Assembly: GCF_002902905.1 (NCBI RefSeq)
Contig: NZ_CP026124.1
Coordinates: 3,596,001 to 3,660,000, forward strand
DNA length: 64,000 nt
Direction: 5' to 3'
From: Achromobacter sp. AONIH1
GTDB lineage: Bacteria; Pseudomonadota; Gammaproteobacteria; Burkholderiales; Burkholderiaceae_B
The position numbers were made by a program, and so were the translations under genes. This document shows positions 35,213 to 46,513 of this stretch, one piece after another (the first letter of the stretch is position 1; every line of letters starts with the position of its first letter). Below the pieces are notes generated by a model. The model searched no databases, was not told the DNA's origin, and saw only the letters and a program-made list of their open reading frames with translations.

Positions 35213-35227
35213 TGATAATAATTCTCA
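35213..35227. promoter_or_regulatory. Fur-box-like 7-1-7 inverted repeat
   Basis: TGATAAT-A-ATTCTCA matches the Fur 7-1-7 consensus (TGATAATnATTATCA) except at one position. It is 69-83 bases upstream of the exporter start on the minus strand; no plus-strand gene follows. Confidence 0.5.
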
Positions 35228-35336
35228 TCAACCTGAACAGAAGCTTGCAAGCCCCGCGAATCCACACCTATTCACTTTACAAAAGTCGCCCCTAGCGGCA
35301 CATCACCGCGAGCGGGGCCGCGCGGAGCCGGCTTTG

Positions 35337-37330
<1,994 letters not shown>

Positions 37331-37400
37331 TGAACGCGGCCGGGGCCGCGCGCGATGCTGCGCGGGCCGCCAGCTGTCTTCCATTTCCTTCGATGTGCCC

Positions 37401-37754
37401 ATGACCGTAAAACGACTGACCTTCTGCGCCGTGCTGTTCCTGTTGTTCGTGCTGGGCGTGACCTGGTTCTGGCTCCAGCTCTTCGACACCCGCGCGCCGT
37501 CGCTGCGCGGCCAGGTCCAGGGCGAGAACGTCCATATTTATGGCGAATCTCCCCAGCACGACGCCGCCGTCAACCGCGCCTGGCTGGAAGAGGCCAGACG
37601 CGGCAATGTCGACGCGCAGTACACCATGGGCCTGATCATGGAACAGAGCGATCGCAAGGAGGCGCTGCGCTGGTACGAGGCCGCCGCCGCCCAGGGCTAT
37701 CCGGCCGCGATCGAACGCCTGGAACAGTTGCGGGCCAAGCCCGTGCGGCGCTGA
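37401..37754 (+). CDS. Small membrane-anchored Sel1-repeat protein
   Basis: A 117-residue protein with an N-terminal membrane helix (about 5-25) and a short helical region matching about one Sel1-like repeat and part of another ('AWLEEARRGNVDAQYTMGLIM', 'ALRWYEAAAAQGYPAAIERLE'). Sel1 repeats mediate protein contacts. An upstream GTG at 37395 is in frame, two codons earlier. It ends 3 bases before the TTG start of the MATE gene, so the two are likely cotranscribed. Confidence 0.75.
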   Translation: MTVKRLTFCAVLFLLFVLGVTWFWLQLFDTRAPSLRGQVQGENVHIYGESPQHDAAVNRAWLEEARRGNVDAQYTMGLIMEQSDRKEALRWYEAAAAQGYPAAIERLEQLRAKPVRR

Positions 37755-37757
37755 GCC

Positions 37758-39155
37758 TTGTCCGACGCAAGCCAGGCCCAGACTCTGGCCGCGCCGCTGC
37801 AGGCGCGCTTCGTCCACGGCCCGCTGCGCGGGCATGTGGTCGAAATGGTGCTGACCGGCTGGGCCAGCCTGCTGGCCGTGTTCGCGGTCGAATTCCTGTC
37901 CTTGCTGTACCTGGGCACGCTGGGCGAGGAAGCGATCCTGGCCGCCGTGGGGCTGGGGTCGATGACGCTGTTCACGGTGATGTCGGTCAGCATTGGCGTC
38001 ACCGTGGGCGGCGCGGCCATGGTGTCGCGCGCGCTGGGGGCTGGCGACGGGCAGGGCGCGCGCCGCCTGGGCGGCGCCTCGCTCATCCTGATGACGGCGG
38101 CCACGGCCGTGGCGGGGGTGCTGTATCTGGCGTTCATCGGTCCGTATGCCGCCGCCGTCGGCCTGGAGCCGAGGGTGCGCGGCCATCTGCTGTCCTTCGT
38201 CTTCATTTCCACACCGTTCATGGTGGCGGGCGGGATCGGCATGATGCTGTCCAACCTGCTGCGCGCCCATGGCCGGGGCCGCCAGTCCATGTGGGTGCTG
38301 CTGGCCGGCACCGCGACCGTCGCGCTGCTGGATCCGCTGGTGATCTTCGTTTTCAAGGGTGGCCTGCAGGGTGTGGCCTGGGCCGGCGCCGTGGGACGCC
38401 TGGCCACCATGCTGCTGGGCGGCTGGCTGGTGTTCGGACGCCACCGGCTGGTGCGCTGGCCGACCCGTGGAGAGCTGCGGCCGGCGCTGGCCGCGATCGG
38501 CAGGATCGCCGCGCCCGCCGCCCTGACCGGCCTGGCCACGCCGGCGGCGGTGATCTTCGCCGCGTCCACCTATGCCGGCTTTGGCTCCAGCGTGATGGCC
38601 GGCGCCACGGTCATGGACCGGGTGCTGCAACTGGCCTATTCGATGTTCTTCGTGCTGCCCGGCGCCATCGGGCCGATCCTGGGGCAGAACCTGGGCGCGG
38701 GCAACTGGGACCGCATCCGCGAGACGGCCCGGCTGACCGCGAGGCTGGCGCTGGCTTACGGCCTGGGCATGGCCGTGCTGCTGGCGCTGCTGGCCCCGTT
38801 CATCGCGGACCTGTTCAAGGTCACCGGCCCAGGCCGCGACCTGGTGGTGTTCTTCTGTCGCTACGCCAGTTTCATCTGGGTGCTGAACAGCTTTTTCTTC
38901 GTGGCCGTGGCGGTATTCAACAACCTGGGCCACGCCGGCTACTCCACCGCCATCAGCTGGCTGCGCGCCACCGTGGGCACCTTGCCGCTGGTCTGGCTGG
39001 GCGCCCGCCTGGGCGGACCCGAGGGCGTGGTGCTGGGTCAGTCGGCCAGTTTCGCGCTGTTCAGCCTGGTGGCGCTGGCGCTGTGCCGGCGCGTGCTGCG
39101 CCGGCCTCCTCCCAGGCCGGCGGCGGCTGCCGCCGGACAGGCCACCGGCGGTTAG
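37758..39155 (+). CDS. MATE-family efflux transporter
   Basis: A 465-residue, 12-helix cation antiporter for drugs or metabolites. Two homologous halves are visible; typical stretches are 'GWASLLAVFAVEFLSLLYLG', 'VGLGSMTLFTVMSVSIGVTVGGAAMVSRALGAGD' (first part only typical) and 'LPGAIGPILGQNLGAGNWDRI'. The start is a TTG at 37758, 3 bases after the Sel1-protein stop; no ATG lies near the N-terminus. The substrate cannot be deduced. Confidence 0.9.
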   Translation: MSDASQAQTLAAPLQARFVHGPLRGHVVEMVLTGWASLLAVFAVEFLSLLYLGTLGEEAILAAVGLGSMTLFTVMSVSIGVTVGGAAMVSRALGAGDGQGARRLGGASLILMTAATAVAGVLYLAFIGPYAAAVGLEPRVRGHLLSFVFISTPFMVAGGIGMMLSNLLRAHGRGRQSMWVLLAGTATVALLDPLVIFVFKGGLQGVAWAGAVGRLATMLLGGWLVFGRHRLVRWPTRGELRPALAAIGRIAAPAALTGLATPAAVIFAASTYAGFGSSVMAGATVMDRVLQLAYSMFFVLPGAIGPILGQNLGAGNWDRIRETARLTARLALAYGLGMAVLLALLAPFIADLFKVTGPGRDLVVFFCRYASFIWVLNSFFFVAVAVFNNLGHAGYSTAISWLRATVGTLPLVWLGARLGGPEGVVLGQSASFALFSLVALALCRRVLRRPPPRPAAAAAGQATGG

Positions 39156-39210
39156 ATTTCATCATCGGCACGCGGTACGATCGCGGCTGAGTCCGATTTT
39201 TAGGAATGCC

Positions 39211-40863
39211 ATGTCCTTGCGCTCCATTCGTTTTCGAATCGATGCCTTTCCCCAGATCCTGCTGGCCGCCGCGCTGACCGCCGCCGCCGGCGCCGCGCAG
39301 GCCCAGCCCGCCTCGGCCACCGGTTCGCGCGCGCAGACGCCGGCGCCGGCCGCGCCTGCGCTGACACCCAAGCGCAGCTTCGACGACACGCCGCTGCCGG
39401 CCGCCACGCCCGCCGCCACACCCGCCGTCACACCCACGCCCGAATCCGCAACGCCGGCCGGAACCGGCGCGCTGCCGCCGCGCACCCCGGCGCCGGCCGC
39501 CGCGCCCGCGCCCGAGTCCGCGACTCCCGCCGGAACCGGCTCCCTGCCGCCGCGTACCGCCGCGCCGGCTCCCGCTACTGCGCCGACCGCCGTTCCCGCC
39601 GCCACCGCCGCGCCGGCGGCCACCGCCGATCCGGTCGTCATCATGCCGACGGCGGAGGACACCAAGGCCTGCCTGGACAAGCTGCGCAAGGGCGCCACGG
39701 CCAACGGGCTGACGCTCGCCGACTGGGACAAGTACACCGCCGGCGCCAAGCTGCTGCCGACCACGGTGTCCTCGGCCAAGGGCCAGCCCGAAGGCCGCGA
39801 GAGCTGGTGGGACTACATCGCCAAGACGGTCGACGACGAGCGCGTGGCCGACGGCAAGATGATGATGAAGAAGGTCGGCTCGCAGCTGAACACCATCGGC
39901 CAGCAGTATCAGGTCGATCCGGCCACGCTGGTCGCCATCTTCGGCATCGAGACCAATTACGGCCGCCAGATCGGCAAGACAAATGTGCTGAACGCCTGGC
40001 TCACGCGCGCCTGCACCGAGAACAAGCCGCTGTGGGAAAAGAACGCTTACGCCTCGGTGCGCCTGCTGCGCGACGGCGTGGTGCCCGCCGACAACTTCGT
40101 CGGCTCCTGGAGCGGCGCCTTCGGCATGACCCAGTTCATCCCGACCTCGTTCTACGAGCTGGCCGCCGATGGCGACGGCGATGGCCGCATCGACCTGTAC
40201 AACTCGCTGCCTGACGCGCTGGCGTCCACCGCCAACCACCTGCGCAAGCGCCGCGCCAAGTGGACCATGGGCCTGCCGGCCGTGGTGGAGGTGCGCCTGC
40301 CCGCCGAGCTGGCCGCCACCATCCCGCCGGAGCCGGATGCCGAATATGTGGGCGCGAAAGACAGCCGCACGATCGCGCAGTGGGTCCAGGCCGGCGTGAA
40401 GCAGGGCAATGGCGCCGCGCTCAAGCTGTCCTCGGGCGAAGGCGAGCAGGCCTATCTGTTCGCGCCGACCGGTTCGCGCGGTCCGGTGTTCCTGGCGACC
40501 GTCAATTTCGACGCCATCCTGCACTACAACCAGTCGCGCCGCTACGCGCTGGCCGTGGCGCTGCTGCTCAACCGCCTGCAGGACCGCCCGGGCCTGGCCA
40601 CGCCGTGGCCGACCGATGACCCCGGCCTGTCGCGCGCGCAGATCAAGGAGCTGCAGGACATGCTGTACGACTTCGGCCATGACGTCGGCGTGCCCGACGG
40701 CATCCCCGGCGCCAAGACCCGCGAGGCCGTGCGCGCCGAGCAGGAGCGCCGCAACCTGCCGCAGGACGGCCGCGTGGGCAAGCGCATCTACGACGCGGTC
40801 AAGGCCTCATGGCCGCCGTTGGCCGCGCCGGCGCGGCCGCCGAGCCAGCCCGGCCAGCAATGA
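39211..40863 (+). CDS. Lytic murein transglycosylase (MltB family) with peptidoglycan-binding domain
   Basis: A 550-residue periplasmic enzyme that cleaves peptidoglycan glycan strands, leaving anhydro ends. Signal peptide about 1-32, then a Pro/Ala/Thr linker (about 33-145) with a 16-residue unit beginning PESATPAGTG present twice (77-92 and 101-116). The SLT domain (about 150-450) has catalytic Glu247 in 'IFGIETNYGR' and 'GSWSGAFGMTQFIPTSF'. A PG_binding_1 domain occupies about 475-535. No lipobox Cys, so probably soluble or peripherally bound. The methyltransferase gene overlaps its stop (ATGA). Confidence 0.93.
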   Translation: MSLRSIRFRIDAFPQILLAAALTAAAGAAQAQPASATGSRAQTPAPAAPALTPKRSFDDTPLPAATPAATPAVTPTPESATPAGTGALPPRTPAPAAAPAPESATPAGTGSLPPRTAAPAPATAPTAVPAATAAPAATADPVVIMPTAEDTKACLDKLRKGATANGLTLADWDKYTAGAKLLPTTVSSAKGQPEGRESWWDYIAKTVDDERVADGKMMMKKVGSQLNTIGQQYQVDPATLVAIFGIETNYGRQIGKTNVLNAWLTRACTENKPLWEKNAYASVRLLRDGVVPADNFVGSWSGAFGMTQFIPTSFYELAADGDGDGRIDLYNSLPDALASTANHLRKRRAKWTMGLPAVVEVRLPAELAATIPPEPDAEYVGAKDSRTIAQWVQAGVKQGNGAALKLSSGEGEQAYLFAPTGSRGPVFLATVNFDAILHYNQSRRYALAVALLLNRLQDRPGLATPWPTDDPGLSRAQIKELQDMLYDFGHDVGVPDGIPGAKTREAVRAEQERRNLPQDGRVGKRIYDAVKASWPPLAAPARPPSQPGQQ

Positions 40864-41462
40864 CCCGGGTGTCGGGCACCCAGGGTTATGGCGAGCACGC
40901 CATGGCCCTGGCCGAGCGCTACGAGAGCATCAGCTTTGCCGACGTGCACGCCGAAGTGGCCCACCTGATCCCGCCGGCGCCGGCCCGCATCGCGGACATC
41001 GGCGCCGGCTCGGGCCGGGACGCCGCGGCGCTGGCGCGCATGGGCCACCAGGTGATCGCGGTTGAACCCACCGCCGAGCTGCGCGCCGAAGGCCAGCGCC
41101 GCCATGACGTGCCGGGACTGGCGTGGAGCGATGATGCCTTGCCCGGCCTGGACGGCCTGCGGGCGCGTGGCGAGCGTTATGACCTGATCATGCTGACGGC
41201 GGTCTGGATGCATCTGGACGAGGACGAGCGCGTCGCAGGCATGGCCAGCCTGGCCGGGCTGCTGGCGCCGGGCGGCCAGATCCTGATGACGCTGCGCCAC
41301 GGCCCGGTGCCGCCGGGCCGTCGCATGTTCGACGTGTCGGCTGCCGAGACCATCGCGCTGGCCGCGCGCCACGGGCTGTCCAGCCATCATCTGGGCACGC
41401 GCGGGGACATGCTGGATCGCGGCGACGTGCGCTGGAGCATGCTGGGGCTGAGGTGGTCATGA
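40860..41462 (+). CDS. SAM-dependent methyltransferase (class I)
   Basis: A 200-residue methyltransferase. Motif I is 'IADIGAGSGRDAAALARMGH' (about 46-65), with 'VIAVEPT' next and 'YDLIMLTAVWMHL' as motif II. Substrate unknown; the size and layout suit small-molecule methylation. The ATG at 40860 overlaps the mltB-like stop and its stop overlaps the next GNAT gene, making three translationally coupled genes. Confidence 0.9.
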   Translation: MTRVSGTQGYGEHAMALAERYESISFADVHAEVAHLIPPAPARIADIGAGSGRDAAALARMGHQVIAVEPTAELRAEGQRRHDVPGLAWSDDALPGLDGLRARGERYDLIMLTAVWMHLDEDERVAGMASLAGLLAPGGQILMTLRHGPVPPGRRMFDVSAAETIALAARHGLSSHHLGTRGDMLDRGDVRWSMLGLRWS

Positions 41463-42100
41463 AGGCGCAGGACATGGCTGAGGGCGCAACGCGGACGGGG
41501 TTGCCCGACGCCTTCGTCACCGAGCGCCTGCGCGCCACGCGCATGACCGGGACGCACGGTGCTTTCGTGGCCGCCATGCACGCCGACGCGGCGTTGATGG
41601 CCACCATGGGCGGCACGCGCGATACGGCGGCCAGCCGGCGTTATCTGTTGCAGAACACCGAGCATTGGTCCCGGCATGGTTTCGGCATGTATGTGCTGAA
41701 TGAGCGCGGCAGCGGCGCGCTGATTGGCCGCGCCGGACTCAAGCGTGTCGCGTCCGAGGCCGGGGCCCGTGATGGCGCGTCCGTGGCGGAGATCGCCTAC
41801 GCCTTCGTGCCTTCGGCCTGGGGCCTGGGCTATGCCGGAGAGATCGCCCGCGCGCTCGTGGCCATGGGATTCGGCTTGCTGGAACTGTCCAGCATGACGG
41901 CGACCGTGCTGGCGTCGAACGGCGCCTCGCGCCGTGTGCTGGAGAAGGCCGGCTTGCGCTGCGCGGGCCAGGCGTCTTCCGTCACGGGTGAACCCAAGCT
42001 GCGCTATGAACTGGGTCGGGGGCAATGGCAGGAGGGCGAGTCTGTCTCAACCGGCGCGGACCTGGGCGGCAAGCCTGGCGGCGCCGCGCCGGAGCGCTAA
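41459..42100 (+). CDS. GNAT-family N-acetyltransferase (RimJ/RimL-like)
   Basis: A 213-residue acetyltransferase. Typical of the ribosomal-protein acetyltransferase-like group: 'TERLRATRMT' at the start, 'IGRAGLKRV', 'AEIAYAFVPSAWGLGYAGEIARAL' (the acetyl-CoA site is GLGYAG) and 'VLASNGASRRVLEKAGLR'. The ATG at 41459 overlaps the methyltransferase stop and has AGGTGG before it; a GTG at 41453 is also in frame. The last ~20 residues are Gly-rich and outside the domain. Confidence 0.88.
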   Translation: MKAQDMAEGATRTGLPDAFVTERLRATRMTGTHGAFVAAMHADAALMATMGGTRDTAASRRYLLQNTEHWSRHGFGMYVLNERGSGALIGRAGLKRVASEAGARDGASVAEIAYAFVPSAWGLGYAGEIARALVAMGFGLLELSSMTATVLASNGASRRVLEKAGLRCAGQASSVTGEPKLRYELGRGQWQEGESVSTGADLGGKPGGAAPER

Positions 42101-42109
42101 CATTCCGTC

Positions 42110-42292
42110 ATGAACATCCGCGCCGTACCCCCGATCGACCAGGACCCGCCGCCCGTTCCTCCCGAGGCGCCCGCGCCCGAGGAATGCTGCAACAGCGGCT
42201 GCATACCCTGTGTGTACGACCTCTACAACGAGGCGATGGACCGCTATCGCGACGAGCTGAAGGCCTGGAAGGCGCGTCATCCCGAGGCCTAG
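42110..42292 (+). CDS. Small oxidoreductase-like-domain protein (four-Cys motif)
   Basis: A 60-residue protein. 'PPEAPAPEECCNSGCIPCVYDLYNEAMDRYRDELKAW' (pattern only: PEECCxSGCxPCVYDLY) matches the oxidoreductase-like domain found at the N-terminus of many proteins and as tiny stand-alone bacterial proteins. The Cys cluster suggests metal or Fe-S binding; function is unknown. It starts 9 bases after the acetyltransferase gene, probably in the same transcript. Confidence 0.85.
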   Translation: MNIRAVPPIDQDPPPVPPEAPAPEECCNSGCIPCVYDLYNEAMDRYRDELKAWKARHPEA

Positions 42293-42393
42293 CGTGTGGT
42301 CCCGCGCAGGCTTGCGGGCGCATCCGCCCGGCAGCACAGCCTGATCGGGCCGCGAGGGAGCGGCGCGTCTTGGCGCAAGACCGCCGGCGGGTT

Positions 42394-42831
42394 TCAGCCC
42401 GCCAGTTTCATGTGGATGATGGGGAAGGGCTGGCCGGCCTCGTCGTGTTCCGAGCGGCCGACGTCGACGAAGCCGTAGTGCCGGTAGAAGCCGATGGCTT
42501 GCGGATTCTGCTCGTTCACGTCGACTTGCAGCGAGCCGTGCAGCGAGAGCGCGAAATTCAGCAGGCGCCGTCCCGCGCCCTTGCCGCGCTTGCTGGCGTC
42601 CACGAACAGCATGTCCACCTTGTTGCCCTTCAGGCCGATGAAGCCGGCGATCTCGCCGGCCTCGTCCTCACAGACCCAGACCCGCACGGCGGGCAGGCGC
42701 ACGTTGAGCACCTGCGGGTACAGCGCCTGGATGTCCTTTTCGGTCAGGAAGGCATGGGTGGCGCGGACGGACCTGAGCCAGATGTCCACCAGGGCCAGAT
42801 CGTCGCCGTGGTTGCGTTCTCGGATGTTCAT
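42394..42831 (-). CDS. GNAT-family N-acetyltransferase
   Basis: A 145-residue acetyltransferase of the YjaB-like type: 'IWLRSVRATHAFLTEKDI', 'VDMLFVDASKRGKGAGRRLL' with the acetyl-CoA loop RGKGAG, and 'VNEQNPQAIGFYRHYGF'. Small stand-alone gene. ATG at 42831. Convergent with the four-Cys protein gene across 101 bases; divergent genes none. Confidence 0.9.
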   Translation of the reverse strand: MNIRERNHGDDLALVDIWLRSVRATHAFLTEKDIQALYPQVLNVRLPAVRVWVCEDEAGEIAGFIGLKGNKVDMLFVDASKRGKGAGRRLLNFALSLHGSLQVDVNEQNPQAIGFYRHYGFVDVGRSEHDEAGQPFPIIHMKLAG

Positions 42832-42887
42832 TTTCTTATTGATTCTGTATGTCGGGCGCCGGCCGGTCGGCGCCGTGTCGCGTGTCG

Positions 42888-44627
42888 CTAAAGCCCTGAA
42901 CGATAGATGTCGGTTGCCGCCAGCACGGTTTCCATCTGGACAGTATGCGCGAAAACATAGCGGTCGCCGTAGACGGTTTCATCCGGAAACTCGGAGATCA
43001 GCGCCATGGGCAATTCCTCGCGGTCCGTTTCCGTGACCTGCACCGGGATGCCGTTCATTACCGCGAATCCGGTTTCGAGCGCATGCGCGCGGAACAGTTC
43101 CAGCTGCCGGGCATTGAATTCCACCAGCCCGGGCACGTTGCGGGCCAGCCGGGCCGTGACGCCCTCGATCAGCCGGCGCGCGCGTTCGCCCCAGCCGGGG
43201 TGGTGGCGCAGCACCAGGAAGAAGCCTTTCGGGATGGTCCACAGCTCGAAATGGCGCGGCAGGTAGCCTGACAAGGGGCGCGTCCATTCATGGGCGGGAT
43301 AGCCGTGCAGGTTGATGTGCAGCTGGGCTCCGCTGATGGCGTGCGCCTGGTGGCGGCCGTCGCGCTCGAAGAACGGCGCGCGCTCGCGGTAGGCGATGTC
43401 GTCGCCCAGCGCGCTGTAGCGCGAGGCGTGCAGCATGTGGCGCGGATGCTGCTCGCGCAGGCGCGCGAAGAGGGCGTAGCCGTCCGGATTCTCGGCGGCG
43501 ATCAGCGCGAAGTGGCCCTTGCCGCTGGCGGCCAGCGCCTGCGCCGCGCGCAGCGCGCCGACCACGCCGGAGGTTTCGTTGGCGTGCTGGGCGCCGGAAA
43601 TGAAGACGGCGGGACCGGGGCCGCGCAGGTAGGTGCCCAGCACCGGCCGGCCCTGGCGCGAGGTGGCCTGGAACGTGTCGCCGCCCAGGGCCGCCATGCA
43701 GCCGGCGATCTGCGCCGCCGATAGTGGCTCGCGCGCCTGCGCCAGCGGGAAGCCGGGCAGGGCGGGCGCGACCGCCGATATGGGCGTGAAGGCTTCGACC
43801 GAGATGCGCACGCGCGCGGCGCCGTCGTGGCGGCGCACGTCGGGAATGATCTGACCGGGCTGCAGGCCGCGGTCGCCGGGCGGGCGGCCGGAATGCTGCT
43901 GGAAGTGTTCCAGCAGCGAGAAGTACAGGTCCTCGTGCAGCGCCTCGTAGGTGCTGACGATTTCCTCGTCGACCGGCAGCGCGAAGTCGATGCCTGGCAG
44001 GTCGACGCGGATCTCCAGGCGCTCGAAGTAGGGTTCGTGGGCGCCCCAGGCATGGTTGCGCACCGCGTCGACGGCGGCGCGGAACGCCAGTTGGTACTCG
44101 GTGGCCTGGGCGGCGTCGACGCGGGTCTCGCCGGCGGCGTCGCGCACGCGCAGCCAGCCGGTGGGCGACAGTTCGGCCACGCCGTCCGGCGCATGGCCGA
44201 GCTGGTTGGGCGCGAACACGCGCGATTGGATCTCGCGGCCGTCGGCGTAGCGCAGGTCGACGTCATAGTGCAGGTCGGACGCGCCGGGCTGCAGTGTCAC
44301 GCGCACGCCGTCCAGCAGGGCGACCAGTGGATAGGCCTCCAGCGTGAAGCGCTTGGCCTGGGCGTGTTCGTGCAGGGGATAGCGGATCTCGGCGGCGACC
44401 AGGCCGTCGCGCTCGACCTCTTCCAGGAAGTAATGCAGCAGCGGCTTGTAGGCGCTGCGAAAGCGCGCCTGCACGCCGGCCTGGGCCAGGCGGGCCTCGG
44501 CGGCGCGGCGCGCCTGGGCGTCCTCGAACAGCCAGCCCTCGAGGTGCGCGCCGCGCCAGGCCGGCGCCATGTAGGCGTGGGTCCAGGCGTCCAGCGTGCG
44601 GTCGAATGTTTTGTCCAGCAATGACAT
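42888..44627 (-). CDS. M14-family (succinylglutamate desuccinylase/carboxypeptidase-like) zinc peptidase
   Basis: A 579-residue protein with two parts. About 1-300 is a domain I do not recognise, rich in Tyr, Arg and Asp. About 310-575 is an M14 zinc peptidase: His348 and Glu351 ('GAQHANETSG'), with the third zinc His in 'LHINLHGYPAHEW' (His441), and C-terminal 'DREELPMALISEF'. It is the last gene of the peptide-import operon, 20 bases after the dppC-like permease. No signal peptide, so it probably hydrolyses imported peptides in the cytoplasm. Confidence 0.85.
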   Translation of the reverse strand: MSLLDKTFDRTLDAWTHAYMAPAWRGAHLEGWLFEDAQARRAAEARLAQAGVQARFRSAYKPLLHYFLEEVERDGLVAAEIRYPLHEHAQAKRFTLEAYPLVALLDGVRVTLQPGASDLHYDVDLRYADGREIQSRVFAPNQLGHAPDGVAELSPTGWLRVRDAAGETRVDAAQATEYQLAFRAAVDAVRNHAWGAHEPYFERLEIRVDLPGIDFALPVDEEIVSTYEALHEDLYFSLLEHFQQHSGRPPGDRGLQPGQIIPDVRRHDGAARVRISVEAFTPISAVAPALPGFPLAQAREPLSAAQIAGCMAALGGDTFQATSRQGRPVLGTYLRGPGPAVFISGAQHANETSGVVGALRAAQALAASGKGHFALIAAENPDGYALFARLREQHPRHMLHASRYSALGDDIAYRERAPFFERDGRHQAHAISGAQLHINLHGYPAHEWTRPLSGYLPRHFELWTIPKGFFLVLRHHPGWGERARRLIEGVTARLARNVPGLVEFNARQLELFRAHALETGFAVMNGIPVQVTETDREELPMALISEFPDETVYGDRYVFAHTVQMETVLAATDIYRSGL

Positions 44628-44646
44628 GCGTGTGTTCCTTGGAGGC

Positions 44647-45513
44647 CTAGGCCTTGCCGGTGGGATCGAGGCGGTCGCGCAGCCAGTCGCCCAGCAGGTT
44701 CAGGCCCAGCACCGTCAGCATGATGGCCAAGCCGGGGAAGACGCTGACCCACCATGCGGTCTGCATGTAGGTGCGGCCGTCGGCAAGCATACCGCCCCAG
44801 CTCGGGATCATGGGATCCACGCCCAGGCCCAGGAAGGTCAGGCTGCTTTCCAGCAGGATATTGTTGGCGACGTTCAGCGTCATCAGGATGACCAGCGGGC
44901 CCAGCAGGTTGGGCACGATGTGGTGGCGGATCATGGCCAGGTCGCGCACGCCGAAGGCGCGCGCGGCCAGCACGAACTCGCGTTCGCGCAGCGCCAGCAC
45001 CTGGGCGCGGACCAGCCGCGCGTACTGCACCCATTGCGAGATGATCATGAAGAAGATCACGTTGAACAGGCCGCCGCCCAGGATGGCGATGAACGTGATG
45101 GCCACCAGGATGAAGGGCAGCGCCAGCTGCACGTCGGCGAAGCGCATCACGATCATGTCCCAGAAGCCCCGGTAGTAGCCGGAGATCAGGCCCATGATGA
45201 TGCCCAGCAGCGCGCCGCCCAGCACCGAGGCGAAGCCGACCAGCAGCGAAATCTTGCCGCCGACGATGACGCGGGCGAGCACGTCGCGGCCCAGCGGGTC
45301 GGTGCCGAAGGGGTGGGCCGCGCTGGCGAAGGGCGCGGTCAGGCGGGCGGCCAGGTCCATGGATTCGCCGCCGTCGGGGAACAGCCAGCCCGAGGCCAGC
45401 ACCAGGAGGATCATGACGCCGGTCAGGCAGGCGCCCAGCACGAACTCCAGCGAGCGGTAGCGGCTGCGCGGCTTGGCGGCCTTGGGGGCGACGGTGGTGG
45501 TAGTGGTCTGCAT
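44647..45513 (-). CDS. Peptide ABC transporter permease (DppC/OppC type)
   Basis: A 288-residue permease of the DppC family. N-terminal 'LAARLTAPFASAAHPFGTDPLGRDVLARVIVGGKISL' is represented by 'FGTDPLGRDVLARVIVG', which is diagnostic; the EAA loop is 'ARAFGVRDLAMIRHHIVPN'. About six helices. It starts 5 bases after the dppB-like gene and couples with it as a heterodimer. Confidence 0.93.
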   Translation of the reverse strand: MQTTTTTVAPKAAKPRSRYRSLEFVLGACLTGVMILLVLASGWLFPDGGESMDLAARLTAPFASAAHPFGTDPLGRDVLARVIVGGKISLLVGFASVLGGALLGIIMGLISGYYRGFWDMIVMRFADVQLALPFILVAITFIAILGGGLFNVIFFMIISQWVQYARLVRAQVLALREREFVLAARAFGVRDLAMIRHHIVPNLLGPLVILMTLNVANNILLESSLTFLGLGVDPMIPSWGGMLADGRTYMQTAWWVSVFPGLAIMLTVLGLNLLGDWLRDRLDPTGKA

Positions 45514-45518
45514 GGGGC

Positions 45519-46442
45519 TCAGCGCGTGCGGATACGGGGATCGACGATGCCGTAGGCGATGTCGACGATCAGGTTGACCAGGACGATGACGGCGGCCAGC
45601 ACCGTGACCGTGCCCTGCAGCACGGGGTAGTCGCGGCCGGAGATGGCGTCGAACGCCAGCGTGCCCAGGCCGGGCCAGTTGAACACCATCTCGATGACCA
45701 CGATGCCGCCGATCAGGCCGCCGAACTGCAGGCCCAGGTAGGTGATGAGCGGAATCGCGCAGTTGCGCAGCGCGTGCTTGTACAGCACCACGCGCTCCTT
45801 CAGACCCTTGCTGCGCGCGACCATGATGTACTGCGCCGACAGCGTTTCCAGCATGGTGGTGCGCACCAGGCGGATGTTGGTGGCGCTGAGGATGATGGCC
45901 ATGGTCAGCGACGGCAGCACCAGGCTGGCCGGGCCGCTCCAGCCCGAGGGCGGCAGCAGCGGGAAGGTGATGGACAGCAGCAGCACCAGCATCAGCGCCA
46001 GCCAGAAGTTGGGGAACGACAGTCCCACCAGCGACAGGATGCGGATGGCCTGGTCGGTGGGCTTGCCGCGCTTGATGGCGGCCTGGATGCCCAGCGGCAG
46101 CGAGATCAGGATCGAGGCGATCAGCGAGCTGAAGGCCAGCATCAGCGTGGCGGGCAGCGCGTCGCCGATCAGCTTGGCGACCGGGGTGCCGCCCATGAAG
46201 CTGCGGCCGAAGTCGCCGTGCAGCAGGCCCTGCATGTAGGACAGGTACTGTTCGTGGAACGGGCGGTTCAGGCCCAGCGCCTGGCGGATGTTGGCCAGGT
46301 CCTGCTCGGTGACGCTGCCCGAGCCCTGGCTGAGCATCAGCGCGGGGTCGCCGGTCAGGCGCACGGCATAGGAAACGAGCAGCGTGACGGCCACGATCAC
46401 GAAGACCGCCTGCAGCACGCGTTTGATGAGAAATCCGGTCAT
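45519..46442 (-). CDS. Peptide ABC transporter permease (DppB/OppB type)
   Basis: A 307-residue permease with the DppB N-terminus ('LIKRVLQAVFVIVAVTLLVSY') and 'RQALGLNRPFHEQYLSYM', 'GDFGRSFM', and the EAA loop 'ARSKGLKERVVLYKHALRN'. About six helices. It lies 71 bases after the substrate-binding-protein gene and 5 bases before the partner permease. Confidence 0.93.
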   Translation of the reverse strand: MTGFLIKRVLQAVFVIVAVTLLVSYAVRLTGDPALMLSQGSGSVTEQDLANIRQALGLNRPFHEQYLSYMQGLLHGDFGRSFMGGTPVAKLIGDALPATLMLAFSSLIASILISLPLGIQAAIKRGKPTDQAIRILSLVGLSFPNFWLALMLVLLLSITFPLLPPSGWSGPASLVLPSLTMAIILSATNIRLVRTTMLETLSAQYIMVARSKGLKERVVLYKHALRNCAIPLITYLGLQFGGLIGGIVVIEMVFNWPGLGTLAFDAISGRDYPVLQGTVTVLAAVIVLVNLIVDIAYGIVDPRIRTR

Positions 46443-46513
46443 AAGGCGCCGCCCCGGCTTGCGCCGGGGCGGGTCGGTGGGGTTAATGCTTCAAGTCAGC
46501 GCCAGGGCGGCGC

